DNA of 64,000 nt from an uncultured Lachnoclostridium sp. (GTDB lineage Bacteria > Bacillota > Clostridia > Lachnospirales > Lachnospiraceae), in NCBI GenBank assembly GCA_946499505.1, contig CAMMSL010000008.1, positions 1-64,000 of the forward strand. Direction: 5' to 3'. The translations under genes were made by a program, and so were the position numbers. Positions 43,756 to 53,087 of the stretch are shown in pieces. Below the pieces are notes generated by a model that did no database searches, was not told the origin of the DNA, and saw only the letters and a list, made by a program, of their open reading frames with translations. Position 1 is the stretch's first letter, and each line of letters starts with the position of its first letter.

Positions 43756-44985
43756 ATGGATTGGAACAAGGAGAAAGGAAACGAAAGAGGAAAGTTTGGC
43801 ATAGGTGTTCTGACAGGTGCGCTGGTCACTGCGCTGGTTATCTGTGGCGCGGCAGGAATGTGGAAAGTGTTTTCCGCTATACGGCATGGAAATTATACAT
43901 CGGCGGGCACCGTGTCTGAAGCGGACGTAAATGAAAAGCTGGATCGGATCAACAGCCTGATCGAGGAGTATTATCTGTATGAGGATGATATTGACGAAGA
44001 CACGTTGATCGACGGCATATATTCCGGGTATGCAGAGGCATTGGGAGATCCGTATACAGAATATTATGATGAGGAGGAGACAGAAGCCCTCTATGAATCC
44101 ACAAGCGGAGAATTTTCGGGAATCGGTGCTACAATGTCCCAAAATCTTGACAGTGGAGAGATAACAGTGAGCAATGTGTATCAGGATTCACCGGCAGACA
44201 AGGCGGGAATGAAACAGGGAGATATCATTTATGAGGTTGACGGGCGCTCTGCATCCGGGCAGGATCTTGAAACAGTAGTATCCTGGATCAAAGGAGAGCA
44301 GGGGACAGATGTGACTCTTTGTGTGCTGCGGAATGGAGAAGAAGTAGAATTGACGGCTACGCGCGATATTATTGAAGTGCAGACAGTCAGCAGTGAAATG
44401 AAAGATGACCAGATAGGCTATATAGCAGTAAGCGAGTTTGACAGCGTGACATATGATCAGTTTGAGGCAGCGCTTAATGATCTTGAGTCAAAGGGCATGC
44501 AGGGCCTGGTTATCGATCTGAGGGGAAATCCGGGAGGCAGTCTGACAACGGTGACGGATATGCTGAAGCTGCTTCTGCCGGAGGGGACGATCGTATCTAC
44601 AAAAGATAAGAACGGCAATACCGAAGAAATCACCTGTGACGGGAAACATGAATTCACAAAGCCTCTGGCTGTTCTTGTGAACCAGTACAGTGCAAGCGCT
44701 TCGGAAATATTCAGCGGAGCGATACAGGATTACGGCACGGGAACGATCGTAGGTATGACTACGTATGGGAAAGGCGTGGTACAGCAGCTCATGGATCTGG
44801 GGGACGGAACATGTCTGAAAGTGACCATTGCAGAGTATTATACGCCCAGCGGCAGGAGCATCAACGGAACAGGTGTGGAGCCGGATGTGGAAGTGGAATA
44901 CGAGTATGATGAAAATAATCCGGATGCCGATAACCAGCTTGATAAAGCGCTGGAGGTCGTGCAAGGGGAACTTGAGCAGGAGTAA
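43756..44985 (+). CDS. S41 family C-terminal processing peptidase
   Basis: A 409-residue CtpA/CtpB-like serine protease. It has an N-terminal membrane anchor (about 15-38), an N-terminal helical region, a PDZ domain (about 125-205: ITVSNVYQDSPADKAGMKQG) and the S41 catalytic core with GYIAVSEF, DLRGNPGG, catalytic Ser in NQYSASASEIF and Lys in TTYGKGVVQQ. It cleaves exported proteins near their C-termini. In Bacillus, CtpB acts in sporulation signalling; FtsEX-neighbouring copies are common in Clostridia. Ribosome site GGAGGCGTGGAG precedes the ATG. Confidence 0.93.
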   Translation: MDWNKEKGNERGKFGIGVLTGALVTALVICGAAGMWKVFSAIRHGNYTSAGTVSEADVNEKLDRINSLIEEYYLYEDDIDEDTLIDGIYSGYAEALGDPYTEYYDEEETEALYESTSGEFSGIGATMSQNLDSGEITVSNVYQDSPADKAGMKQGDIIYEVDGRSASGQDLETVVSWIKGEQGTDVTLCVLRNGEEVELTATRDIIEVQTVSSEMKDDQIGYIAVSEFDSVTYDQFEAALNDLESKGMQGLVIDLRGNPGGSLTTVTDMLKLLLPEGTIVSTKDKNGNTEEITCDGKHEFTKPLAVLVNQYSASASEIFSGAIQDYGTGTIVGMTTYGKGVVQQLMDLGDGTCLKVTIAEYYTPSGRSINGTGVEPDVEVEYEYDENNPDADNQLDKALEVVQGELEQE

Positions 44986-45089
44986 TGTTTCCGATTGATT
45001 TTATGAAAGAAATAAAAAAGGGCTTGCAATTTAAAATATGATGTGATATTATTGAAAACATATTTTAACAGACTAAAGTGTTAAAATTG

Positions 45090-45367
45090 ATAAAGGCAAT
45101 GAACAAGACTCTGGTTTTCAGAAACTGACAGGAAGCAGGCGTCACCGACTGAGAGCGCCGGACAGCGGAGAAGATCAAGGGAACACTTGGGAGCTGACCG
45201 TTCGAACAACTGTGAGTATATCATAAAAGTAGGGCGGTACGTGGAGCATACGTTACATGCAAAGAGTGGAACCCTGATCACCTGGTGAGGGTTCAATGCG
45301 GGTGGTACCGCGGATTTTATCTTGATAATTTCCGTCCCGGGATACTTAAGTATCCCGGGGCTTTTTT
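45090..45367 (+). promoter_or_regulatory. T-box riboswitch of the aspS-gatCAB operon
   Basis: The diagnostic T-box GCGGGTGGTACCGCGG spans 45298-45313, preceded by stem III (GGAACCCTGATCACCTGGTGAGGGTTC region). The terminator is a perfect 24-bp palindrome (45336-45359) followed by C and six T. In stem I, 45124-45131 pairs with 45210-45217 (one mismatch), and GGCGTCA (about 45138) pairs with TGACCGTT (45195-45202). This leaves CGAACAA (45203-45209) as the 3' side of the specifier loop. GAAC at 45204-45207 can be read as GAA (Glu) or AAC (Asn). Confidence 0.88.
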
Positions 45368-45392
45368 ATTTCTCCGGGATACAGCATCTGAA

Positions 45393-45558
45393 AGTACCAG
45401 TTCAGCCATCTGCTGACAGAAGACGGATTTATGCTTGCATAAGAATCCGGCGACTGACAGCCAGATGTGTTGAGCGCCTGTACATGAACAAAGCAGCGAC
45501 GCAGTCGCAGTAAGCACGCTAGTGCGGCTTTGTGAATGGCGCGGGCTGAACGGGTACT
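45393..45558 (+). other. Cruciform-like structured segment between T-box and aspS
   Basis: 45393-45407 pairs with 45544-45558 (14 of 15 bp). Nested inside are CATCTG/CAGATG, CGGATT/AATCCG with TATGC/GCATA, and CAAAGC/GCTTTG (45489-45494 with 45527-45532) enclosing two mini-hairpins, GCGAC/GTCGC and GCAC/GTGC. It lies downstream of the T-box terminator, so it is transcribed only when antitermination occurs. Function unknown. Confidence 0.55.
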
Positions 45559-45610
45559 GTGATATTATGTCGTAAGAAACACGGCATAACAGGGGAAAGG
45601 AGAAAGAAAA

Positions 45611-46942
45611 ATGGAACTGGTAAAAGGAGTAAAGACAACAGAAACTTTGGAACTTGCAGATCTGCTTAAGGAAGATGTGAAAGGGCAGACAGTTAAGGTA
45701 AACGGAGCTGTCCACACAATCCGTGACATGGGTACGGTGGCTTTTGTGATCCTCAGAAAACGCGGCGGCCTTGTACAGTGCGTGTATGAGAAAGGTGTGT
45801 CAGGTTTTGATATCAAGGATGTAAAAGAAGCTGCCACAGTAGAAGTTACAGGTGTTGTGGCGGAATCAGAGAAAGCTCCTCACGGCATTGAGGTCCGTCT
45901 GAGAGGAATCCGCATCTTAAGCGAACCGGCGGCGCCCATGCCTCTGCCGATCGCAAAATGGAAGCTGAATACTTCACTTGAGGCAAAGCTGAACTATCGT
46001 CCGATCTCTCTGAGAAACTTAAGGGAGAGAGCAAGATTCCGGATTCAGGAAGGACTTGTAAGAGGATTCCGCGATTTCCTTTACGGCGAGGGATTTACAG
46101 AGATCCATACGCCGAAGATCGGTGCTAAGAGCGCAGAGGGCGGCGCAAACCTCTTCCGTCTGGAGTATTTCCACCGGCCGGCGATCCTGCAGCAGAGTCC
46201 CCAGTTCTACAAACAGATGATGGTCGGGGTATTTGACAGAGTATTTGAGACAGCCCCGGTATTCCGTGCGGAGAAACATAATACAAAGCGCCATCTGAAC
46301 GAATATACCAGCCTTGACTTTGAGATGGGTTATATTGACGGGTTTGAGGATGTGATGGCGATGGAGACCGGATATCTCCAGTATACGATGAAACTTCTTG
46401 AGAAAGAGTATGCGGACGAGATCAGGATACTCGGGATTGAAATCCCAAAGACAGAAGATATCCCTGCAGTGCGTTTCGATGAGATCAAGAAACTCGTATC
46501 AGAGGAGTACGGACGGAAGATCAGAAGTCCGTATGATCTGGAACCGGAAGAGGAAGTGCTGATCAGCAGATACGCAAAGGAAAAATGGGATGCGGATTTC
46601 GTGTTCGTTACACATTATCCGTCAAGAAAGCGTCCGTTCTATGCGATGGACGATCCGGAAGATCCGACATATACGCTGAGTTTTGACCTTCTGTTCAGAG
46701 GGATGGAGATTACGACAGGAGGACAGCGTATCCATGATTACGAGAGTCTGCTTGCCAAGATGGAGCAGCGCGGCATGACAGAAGAAGGCATGGAGCAGTA
46801 TCTGAGCACATTCAAATACGGCATGCCGCCTCACGGCGGACTGGGAATCGGACTGGAACGTCTGACAATGAAACTGACAGGGGATGACAATGTCCGTGAG
46901 ACGACATTGTTCCCGAGAGATATGAGCAGACTGGAGCCATAA
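45611..46942 (+). CDS. aspS: Aspartyl-tRNA synthetase, archaeal-type (probably non-discriminating)
   Basis: A 443-residue class IIb synthetase. It has an N-terminal OB-fold anticodon-binding domain (about 25-110), then the catalytic core with motif 2 ETAPVFRAEKHNTKRHLNEYTSLD and motif 3 GLGIGLERLTMKLTG. It lacks the large GAD insertion of ordinary bacterial AspRS and matches the archaeal-type AspRS2. Such enzymes charge Asp onto both tRNA-Asp and tRNA-Asn. Here it is followed by gatC, gatA and gatB, which convert Asp-tRNA-Asn to Asn-tRNA-Asn, and the operon is under a T-box. GAAAGGAG precedes the ATG. Confidence 0.93.
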   Translation: MELVKGVKTTETLELADLLKEDVKGQTVKVNGAVHTIRDMGTVAFVILRKRGGLVQCVYEKGVSGFDIKDVKEAATVEVTGVVAESEKAPHGIEVRLRGIRILSEPAAPMPLPIAKWKLNTSLEAKLNYRPISLRNLRERARFRIQEGLVRGFRDFLYGEGFTEIHTPKIGAKSAEGGANLFRLEYFHRPAILQQSPQFYKQMMVGVFDRVFETAPVFRAEKHNTKRHLNEYTSLDFEMGYIDGFEDVMAMETGYLQYTMKLLEKEYADEIRILGIEIPKTEDIPAVRFDEIKKLVSEEYGRKIRSPYDLEPEEEVLISRYAKEKWDADFVFVTHYPSRKRPFYAMDDPEDPTYTLSFDLLFRGMEITTGGQRIHDYESLLAKMEQRGMTEEGMEQYLSTFKYGMPPHGGLGIGLERLTMKLTGDDNVRETTLFPRDMSRLEP

Positions 46943-46982
46943 GGCAGTAAGTACACAGATATCGGAGAAAGGAGAGACGGTC

Positions 46983-47276
46983 ATGGCAAACAAGATATCA
47001 GACGAAACCATCGAGTATGTCGGAATTCTGGCGAAGCTCGAGTTATCAGATACAGAAAAAGAAGATGCGAAAGCTGACATGGAGAAGATGCTGGACTATA
47101 TTGATACCCTGAATGAACTGGACACATCGGGAATCGAGCCGATGTCCCATGTATTTCCCGTAAATAATGTATTCCGTGAGGATGTAGTGACAAACGGTGA
47201 CGGCAGGGAAGAGACTCTGGCGAACGCACCGCAGAGAAAAGAGGACACCTTTGAAGTGCCGAGAACAATCGGCTGA
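46983..47276 (+). CDS. gatC: Asp/Glu-tRNA amidotransferase subunit C
   Basis: A 97-residue GatC, the small belt subunit that holds GatA and GatB together. It has the family pattern ISDETIEYVGILAKLELSDTEKE near the N-terminus and DTSGIEPMSHVFPVNNVFREDV in the second half. It sits 40 bases after aspS and 36 before gatA on the same mRNA. GGAGAAAGGAGAG precedes the ATG. Confidence 0.95.
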   Translation: MANKISDETIEYVGILAKLELSDTEKEDAKADMEKMLDYIDTLNELDTSGIEPMSHVFPVNNVFREDVVTNGDGREETLANAPQRKEDTFEVPRTIG

Positions 47277-47312
47277 GACAGAGCGGATCATGACAGAAAG
47301 GCGGCATAGATT

Positions 47313-48806
47313 ATGGAAATATTAGAACTTACAGCCCTGGAGCTGGGGAAAAAGATAAAAGCCGGCGAGATCACGGTGAGAGAAGCCGTTCAGGCAGCGC
47401 TTGACCGTGCAAAGGAAGCTGAGCCGGTGATCAACAGTTACGTGACACTGGACGAGGCAGGAGCATTCGCGCAGGCGGAAGAAATCCAGAAAAAGATCGA
47501 TGCAGGCGAACTGACCGGACCGCTGGCAGGCGTACCTGTTGCAATAAAGGATAATATGTGTATCAAAGGACAGCTTACGACATGCAGCTCTAAGATACTT
47601 TCAAATTTCAAACCTACGTATACTGCTGAGGCGGTGGAAAATTTAAAGAAAGCCGGGGCAGTGATCATTGGAAAGACGAACATGGATGAATTTGCCATGG
47701 GAAGCACTACCGAGACGTCCTATTACGGACCGACCAGAAACCCGCACAATACAGCGCATGTGCCCGGCGGTTCCTCCGGCGGCTCCTGCGCGGCGGTAGC
47801 GGCGGGGGAATGTTTCGGCGCACTCGGGTCGGATACGGGCGGGTCCATCAGACAGCCCAGTTCCTTCTGCGGTGTGGTCGGTCTGAAGCCAACCTACGGA
47901 ACGGTTTCCAGATACGGACTGGTCGCTTACGGATCGTCGCTGGATCAGATCGGGCCGATTGCGAAAGATGTGTCTGACTGCGCGGCATTTCTCGAGGCGA
48001 TCGCATCCCATGATCCGAAAGACAGTACATCTATAGACAGGGATGACTATGATTTTACAAGCGCTCTTGAGAATAATGTAAAAGGCCTGAAGATCGGTAT
48101 ACCGAAAGACTATATGGGAGACGGACTTGATCCGGAAGTAAGAAAGGCAGTCCTGCGGGCGGCAAAAGTACTGGAAGAAAATGGCGCGGTTGTTGAGACA
48201 TTTAATCTGGGACTTGTGAAATATGCGATTCCGGCATATTATACGATCGCTTCCGCGGAGGCCAGCTCCAATCTGGAACGTTTTGACGGCGTGAAATACG
48301 GCTATCGGACAGAGGAATACGAGGGACTTCACAATATGTATAAGAAGACCCGTTCCGAGGGATTCGGCCCGGAAGTAAAACGCCGTATCATGCTTGGCTC
48401 ATTTGTGCTCAGCTCCGGATATTATGATGCGTATTATCTGAAAGCTCTCCGCACAAAAGCGCTGATCAAAAAGGAATTTGATAAAGCATTTGAGTATTAT
48501 GATATTATTCTGGGACCGGCAGCGCCGACGACAGCTCCCGAGCTGGGAAAAAGTCTGAGCGATCCGCTGAAGATGTATCTTGGAGATATTTATACGATTT
48601 CGGTGAATCTTGCAGGTCTCCCGGGAATGACAGTACCGGTAGGAAAGGATGAAAACGGCCTTCCTATCGGAATGCAGCTGATCGGAAATGCATTTGAGGA
48701 GAAAACGTTGATCCGGGCGGCATACACTTATGAATGCGCGACAGGGAAACAGTATGAAACAATGGCGGATATCAGTAAAGCAGCTGCAGAAAAGGAGGTG
48801 CGCTAG
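47313..48806 (+). CDS. gatA: Asp/Glu-tRNA amidotransferase subunit A
   Basis: A 497-residue amidase-signature protein that releases ammonia from glutamine. The Ser-cisSer-Lys triad region is visible as the Lys in VAIKDNMCIKG (about residue 76), the GSSGGSCAAVAAGE serine cluster, and GSDTGGSIRQPSSFCG. It works in the GatCAB complex on misacylated Asp-tRNA-Asn and Glu-tRNA-Gln. It ends two bases before gatB. Confidence 0.96.
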   Translation: MEILELTALELGKKIKAGEITVREAVQAALDRAKEAEPVINSYVTLDEAGAFAQAEEIQKKIDAGELTGPLAGVPVAIKDNMCIKGQLTTCSSKILSNFKPTYTAEAVENLKKAGAVIIGKTNMDEFAMGSTTETSYYGPTRNPHNTAHVPGGSSGGSCAAVAAGECFGALGSDTGGSIRQPSSFCGVVGLKPTYGTVSRYGLVAYGSSLDQIGPIAKDVSDCAAFLEAIASHDPKDSTSIDRDDYDFTSALENNVKGLKIGIPKDYMGDGLDPEVRKAVLRAAKVLEENGAVVETFNLGLVKYAIPAYYTIASAEASSNLERFDGVKYGYRTEEYEGLHNMYKKTRSEGFGPEVKRRIMLGSFVLSSGYYDAYYLKALRTKALIKKEFDKAFEYYDIILGPAAPTTAPELGKSLSDPLKMYLGDIYTISVNLAGLPGMTVPVGKDENGLPIGMQLIGNAFEEKTLIRAAYTYECATGKQYETMADISKAAAEKEVR

Positions 48807-48808
48807 TC

Positions 48809-50245
48809 ATGTCAAAACAGTATGAGACAGTCATCGGACTTGAAGTCCATATCGAGCTGGCGACGAAGACAAAGATCTTCTGCGGATGCAGCACGGAGTT
48901 CGGAAGCGCGCCGAATACCCATACCTGTCCGGTGTGCACGGGTATGCCCGGATCACTTCCGGTGCTTAATAAACAGGTGGTAGAGTATGCCATGGCGCTC
49001 GGACTTGCCACAAATTGTAAGATCACACAGGTGTGTAAATTCGACCGGAAGAATTATTTCTATCCGGATAACCCGCAGAACTACCAGATCTCCCAGCTCT
49101 ATCTTCCGATCGCGAGAGACGGATATGTGGAGATTGATACGCAGACAGGAAAGAAAAAAGTCCGCATTCATGAGATGCATATGGAAGAGGATGCGGGAAA
49201 ACTGGTTCACGACGAGTGGGATGATACTTCCCTTGTAGATTACAACCGAAGCGGCGTGCCCCTTGTGGAAATCGTCTCTGAACCGGATATGCGCTCTGCT
49301 GACGAGGTAATCGCGTATCTGGAGAAGCTGCGTATGACCGCGCAGTATCTGGGTGTGTCAGACTGTAAGCTCCAGGAAGGCTCTATGAGGGCGGATGTGA
49401 ACCTGTCTGTCCGTGAAGTCGGATCGGAGACTTTTGGTACGAGAACCGAGATGAAAAACCTGAACTCATTCAAGGCTATCGCCCATGCCATTGAGGGTGA
49501 ACGGCAGAGACAAATCGAACTTCTCGAAGAAGGAAAAGAAGTTATTCAGGAGACAAGAAGATGGGATGACAATAAGGAGCATTCCTATGCGATGCGTTCC
49601 AAGGAGGACGCGCAGGATTATCGTTATTTCCCGGAGCCGGATCTTGTGCCGATCGTGATAAGCGACGAGTGGATTGCAAAGATCAAAGCGCGCCAGCCGG
49701 AACTTCGTCCCGAGAAGCTGGAGCGGTACAAGAAGGAATTCGACATTCCGGAATATGACGCTGAGCTTATCACAGAGTCAAAGAAAGTGGCGGATCTCTT
49801 CGAGGCAACGGTCGAACTGTGCGGGAAGCCGAAGAAAGCGGCAAACTGGATCATGGGAGATATGTTCCGCCTGATGAAAGAAAAGGGCATGGAACCGGAA
49901 GACCTGAAATTTTCACCGGAGCATCTGGCGAAGCTCATTGATATGACTGATGAGGGAACCATCAGTGCCGCTGTCGCGAGAAAAGTTTTCGAACAGATCT
50001 TTACAGATGATGTGGATCCGGAGAAATATGTGGAAGAAAACGGGCTTAAGACAGTGAACGATGAAGGAGCCATCAAAGAAGCGGTCGAGAAAGTTCTTGC
50101 GGACAATCCGCAGGCAGTTGCAGATTATAAAGGCGGCAAGCAGAAAGCTTTCGGAGCCCTCATGGGACAGAGCATGCGGGCGCTGAAAGGAAAAGCCGAT
50201 CCGGCGGCTGTAACAAAGATGATAAAAGAGATGCTGGAACAGTAA
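48809..50245 (+). CDS. gatB: Asp/Glu-tRNA amidotransferase subunit B
   Basis: A 478-residue GatB, which phosphorylates the misacylated aminoacyl-tRNA and transfers ammonia. It begins with ETVIGLEVHIELATKTKIFCGC, whose cysteines with TCPVCTGMPGSLP form the zinc site, and has DYNRSGVPLVEIVSEPD plus a C-terminal YqeY-like tRNA-binding tail (about 405-478). AAAGGAGGTG precedes the ATG. It is the last gene of the operon; a bidirectional terminator follows. Confidence 0.96.
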   Translation: MSKQYETVIGLEVHIELATKTKIFCGCSTEFGSAPNTHTCPVCTGMPGSLPVLNKQVVEYAMALGLATNCKITQVCKFDRKNYFYPDNPQNYQISQLYLPIARDGYVEIDTQTGKKKVRIHEMHMEEDAGKLVHDEWDDTSLVDYNRSGVPLVEIVSEPDMRSADEVIAYLEKLRMTAQYLGVSDCKLQEGSMRADVNLSVREVGSETFGTRTEMKNLNSFKAIAHAIEGERQRQIELLEEGKEVIQETRRWDDNKEHSYAMRSKEDAQDYRYFPEPDLVPIVISDEWIAKIKARQPELRPEKLERYKKEFDIPEYDAELITESKKVADLFEATVELCGKPKKAANWIMGDMFRLMKEKGMEPEDLKFSPEHLAKLIDMTDEGTISAAVARKVFEQIFTDDVDPEKYVEENGLKTVNDEGAIKEAVEKVLADNPQAVADYKGGKQKAFGALMGQSMRALKGKADPAAVTKMIKEMLEQ

Positions 50246-50266
50246 AGGTTTCAGTGAGATGAATAA

Positions 50267-50311
50267 AAGGTCTGCCATACCATTTAACGGTGCGGCAGAC
50301 CTTAACTTTTT
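50267..50311. terminator. Bidirectional terminator after gatB
   Basis: A perfect 10-bp stem (50267-50276 with 50294-50303) has T6 on the plus side, shared with the convergent nuclease gene. Confidence 0.75.
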
Positions 50312-51198
50312 TATTCAAGGATTTCATTTACCTGTTCTAAAGAAATACCGCATTTCTCTGCAATTGCAGTGGGCTGAAAGCCTTGAGCCGAGAGCTTAAA
50401 TACCTGCTTGGCAAGGGTGATTCCCTCGGAACGGCCTTCGGAACGCCCCTCAGAACGACCTTCCGAGCGTCCGATTTGAATCCCCTCAGACTTTCCCTGG
50501 GCATTCGCTTCCTGTAATTCTTCTGATAATAATTCTTTTAAAGCATCGCACATTTTTCGTTCAACCTCCATTTCTTTCCAGTTTGCGCGTGTGATCAAAT
50601 CCATGACAGCTTCATAGTCTTTTGAGTGTTTATGCTTTTCGTATCTGGCGACGAGACTGCGAATCTCTGTTCCCGCTTTTAGGTTAGTACGGAGATTGTG
50701 CAGCCAATAGTTTTCTTTTTCCGATAGTTTCGGTGTAAGCAAAAGCTGCATCGGGATGGGATCACCTTTCAGATAATAGATTCCGTTACCCTTATCTTCT
50801 ATAATGATTCCCCGCACATTTATAAGATGCCGGAACATTTCTCTGGGATAATGGCTGCATACAAATGTGATCGTGAGCGTTTCCGGATCGATTTCTTTTA
50901 CTTTGTCTGTGTCAGACTGATACAGACAGGCATATGCGTAAACTTTGTAAAAATCATTGATACTCAGATAATCATCTGGGGATTTGTATTCTATGATATT
51001 GTGTTCTCTGAATATCTGACCGATTGATTTTCGTATCGGAATGTTTTTTATCTTTTTGATCAAAAGGATATCCATCTGCAGCGGTTTTTTACCCAGAAGA
51101 TATTCCTCGTGCATTTCCAGATATTTCATCTCATCCTGCAAGGTGATGCGCAGGGCGGCACTGAAGGCAGGATGCCATTGTAGTTTTGTTTTATCCAT
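50311..51198 (-). CDS. Rpn/PD-(D/E)XK family nuclease-transposase-like protein
   Basis: A 295-residue protein of the recombination-promoting nuclease (Rpn, formerly PD-D/ExK transposase) family. The catalytic pattern is MDILLIKK followed by IEYKSPDDYLS (about residues 42-78). A helical C-terminus carries an unusual tetrapeptide repeat, RSEG repeated four times after QIGRSEG (about 245-262). The last ~30 residues (GFQPTAIAEKCGISLEQVNEILE) look like a small helix-turn-helix. Family members cleave DNA and promote RecA-independent recombination; several copies per genome are common in Lachnospiraceae. It is a lone gene convergent with gatB. Confidence 0.82.
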   Translation of the reverse strand: MDKTKLQWHPAFSAALRITLQDEMKYLEMHEEYLLGKKPLQMDILLIKKIKNIPIRKSIGQIFREHNIIEYKSPDDYLSINDFYKVYAYACLYQSDTDKVKEIDPETLTITFVCSHYPREMFRHLINVRGIIIEDKGNGIYYLKGDPIPMQLLLTPKLSEKENYWLHNLRTNLKAGTEIRSLVARYEKHKHSKDYEAVMDLITRANWKEMEVERKMCDALKELLSEELQEANAQGKSEGIQIGRSEGRSEGRSEGRSEGITLAKQVFKLSAQGFQPTAIAEKCGISLEQVNEILE

Positions 51199-51530
51199 AT
51201 GTTCTCCTTAAGTATAATACGATAAGTTTCTTTTGCGCAATAATCCGATGATTATTCTTCACATTATTTAGTATTCAATGGCATCACTCCGTTTCTTTGT
51301 TTGGATAAATTACTGCTGTGAGATACGCTCCGAAAGCGGAGCAAAGAATAAAGATACTTTAACTGAAAATCCTGAATGGAATTTCCCACATAAACCCTCA
51401 CCCTGCTTTTGAGAAGCAGGTAAAGACAGAATAGCACAGACGGCATCCGGACACAAGGGGAAATTGTCTTATATCAGATGCCGTCTTAAACGATCCGTTT
51501 TATGAAAATATATTATAGTAAAAAAGCGGG
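51199..51530. other. Intergenic stretch with three small hairpins
   Basis: No gene seen. GCTCCG/CGGAGC, CCTGCTT/AAGCAGG (about 51402-51420) and GACGGCATC (51439-51447) with GATGCCGTC (51477-51485) form stems. The last, 29-nt loop, lies 46 bases beyond the aminotransferase stop on the minus strand and may terminate it. Confidence 0.5.
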
Positions 51531-53057
51531 TTACAATTGCTGTTTATAGTAACTGAAGAAATCAGCAATCTTCCCTGTTGCCTCTTTCAGCACCTCGATC
51601 CGGGGCAGATAAACCACGCGGAAATGATCCGGCTGTTCCCAGTTGAAACCGCCGCCGTGGATCAGGAGAATCTTTTTATCCCGGAGAAGATCAAGGGCAA
51701 ACTGTTCGTCGTTCGTAATATTGAACCTTTTTACATCGATCTTCGGGAAGATGTAGAAAGCAGCTTTTGGTTTCACAGCGCTGATGCCGGGGATATCGGT
51801 CAGTGCTTTGTAAATATAATCCCTCTGTTCGCGGACGCGTCCGCCTGGTTCGATATAGCCATGCACGCTCTGATGGCCGCCCAGTGCTGTCTGGACAATG
51901 GACTGCGCCGGGACGTTGGAGCAGAGCCGCATATTTGAGAGCATTTTAAGGCCTTCGATATAATCTTTCGCGACTTTCTTGTTCCCGCTTAAGATCATCC
52001 AGCCGATGCGGAATCCCGCGATCATATGTGACTTGGACAGACCGCTGAAGGTGATGCAGAAAAGATCCGGAGCAAGGGAAGCAATGGAAATGTGTTCTTC
52101 ATCATCCATTACCAGCCTGTCATAAATCTCATCAGAAAAGATGATAAGCTGATGTTCTCTTGCCACATCAACGATTTTCTGGAGCACTTCTTTCGGATAC
52201 AGCGCTCCGGTCGGGTTGTTCGGGTTGATGATAACAATGGCTTTCGTCCGGTCGGTGATCTTTCTGCGGATGTCGTCAATATCCGGATACCATTCCGACT
52301 GTTCATCACAAATATAATGCACAGCCTTTCCGCCGGCAAGTGTCGCACAGGCGGTCCACAGCGGATAATCCGGAGAGGGGATCAGGATCTCATCCCCGTC
52401 ATCCAGAAGTGCTGACATACAGATGTTGATCAGTTCACTGACCCCGTTTCCGGTGTAGATGTCCTCGATTGCGATGTTCGGGATGCCTTTCAGCTGTGCG
52501 TACTGCATGATTGCTTTTCTTGCGGAAAAAAGGCCCTGCGCATTGGAATAGCCCTCACATTCTGTCAATTGCTGCCGCATATCGTAGATAACTTCGTCCG
52601 GTGTCCGGAAACCGAACGGAGCAGGATTGCCGATGTTCAATTTCAGGATCTGCGTGCCGGATTCTTCCATCCGTGCAGCTTCATCGACAACCGGACCTCT
52701 TACATCGTATAAGACATTGTCGAGTTTTGAAGATTTTTTAAAAGTTCTCATTTTTCTGTCCCCCGTAACAGTATTATTTTTATGAATTGTGTGGATGCTG
52801 TTGCCTGAATCGCCGGCAGCGGCCTGTGCGCCTGCGGGTTCATCGCCCCGAAGCCAGTCTGCATCGACCTGAAGTGTATCTGCAAGAAAATGCAGGATAT
52901 CGGGTCTTGGAAGAGTCTTGCCGCTTACATACTGGCTGATGTGGCTTTTACCCAGCTTGACGCCATGTTCAGAAGCTGCGCGAATCAGATCCACCTGCTT
53001 TTTCCCCTTCTGTGCCATAGAAGTTCTGAGGCGCTCTGCGAAAATTTCTTTAGACAT
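51531..53057 (-). CDS. XRE helix-turn-helix domain fused to an AlaA-like aminotransferase
   Basis: A 508-residue two-part protein. Residues 1-72 form a Cro/C1-type HTH (MSKEIFAERLRTSMAQKGKK, GVKLGKSHISQYVSGKTLPRP). Residues 75-103 form a Gly/Ala linker. Residues 105-508 form a fold type I PLP aminotransferase close to alanine transaminases, with NPNNPTGALYP and the PLP Lys in SGLSKSHMIAGFRIGW (about 344). Unlike MocR regulators the DNA-binding part is XRE, not GntR. It probably makes or degrades alanine, and may sense it to control its own gene. The start at 53057 follows AAGGAG; 82 upstream codons lack a ribosome site. Confidence 0.9.
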   Translation of the reverse strand: MSKEIFAERLRTSMAQKGKKQVDLIRAASEHGVKLGKSHISQYVSGKTLPRPDILHFLADTLQVDADWLRGDEPAGAQAAAGDSGNSIHTIHKNNTVTGDRKMRTFKKSSKLDNVLYDVRGPVVDEAARMEESGTQILKLNIGNPAPFGFRTPDEVIYDMRQQLTECEGYSNAQGLFSARKAIMQYAQLKGIPNIAIEDIYTGNGVSELINICMSALLDDGDEILIPSPDYPLWTACATLAGGKAVHYICDEQSEWYPDIDDIRRKITDRTKAIVIINPNNPTGALYPKEVLQKIVDVAREHQLIIFSDEIYDRLVMDDEEHISIASLAPDLFCITFSGLSKSHMIAGFRIGWMILSGNKKVAKDYIEGLKMLSNMRLCSNVPAQSIVQTALGGHQSVHGYIEPGGRVREQRDYIYKALTDIPGISAVKPKAAFYIFPKIDVKRFNITNDEQFALDLLRDKKILLIHGGGFNWEQPDHFRVVYLPRIEVLKEATGKIADFFSYYKQQL

Positions 53058-53087
53058 TATCTTTATCTCCTTGAATTCAAAAATAAG

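Noticed and set aside
45196..45198. GAC as Asp specifier codon of the T-box
   Set aside because: It falls in the strand that pairs with GGCGTCA to form the upper helix, not in the internal loop where the specifier sits.
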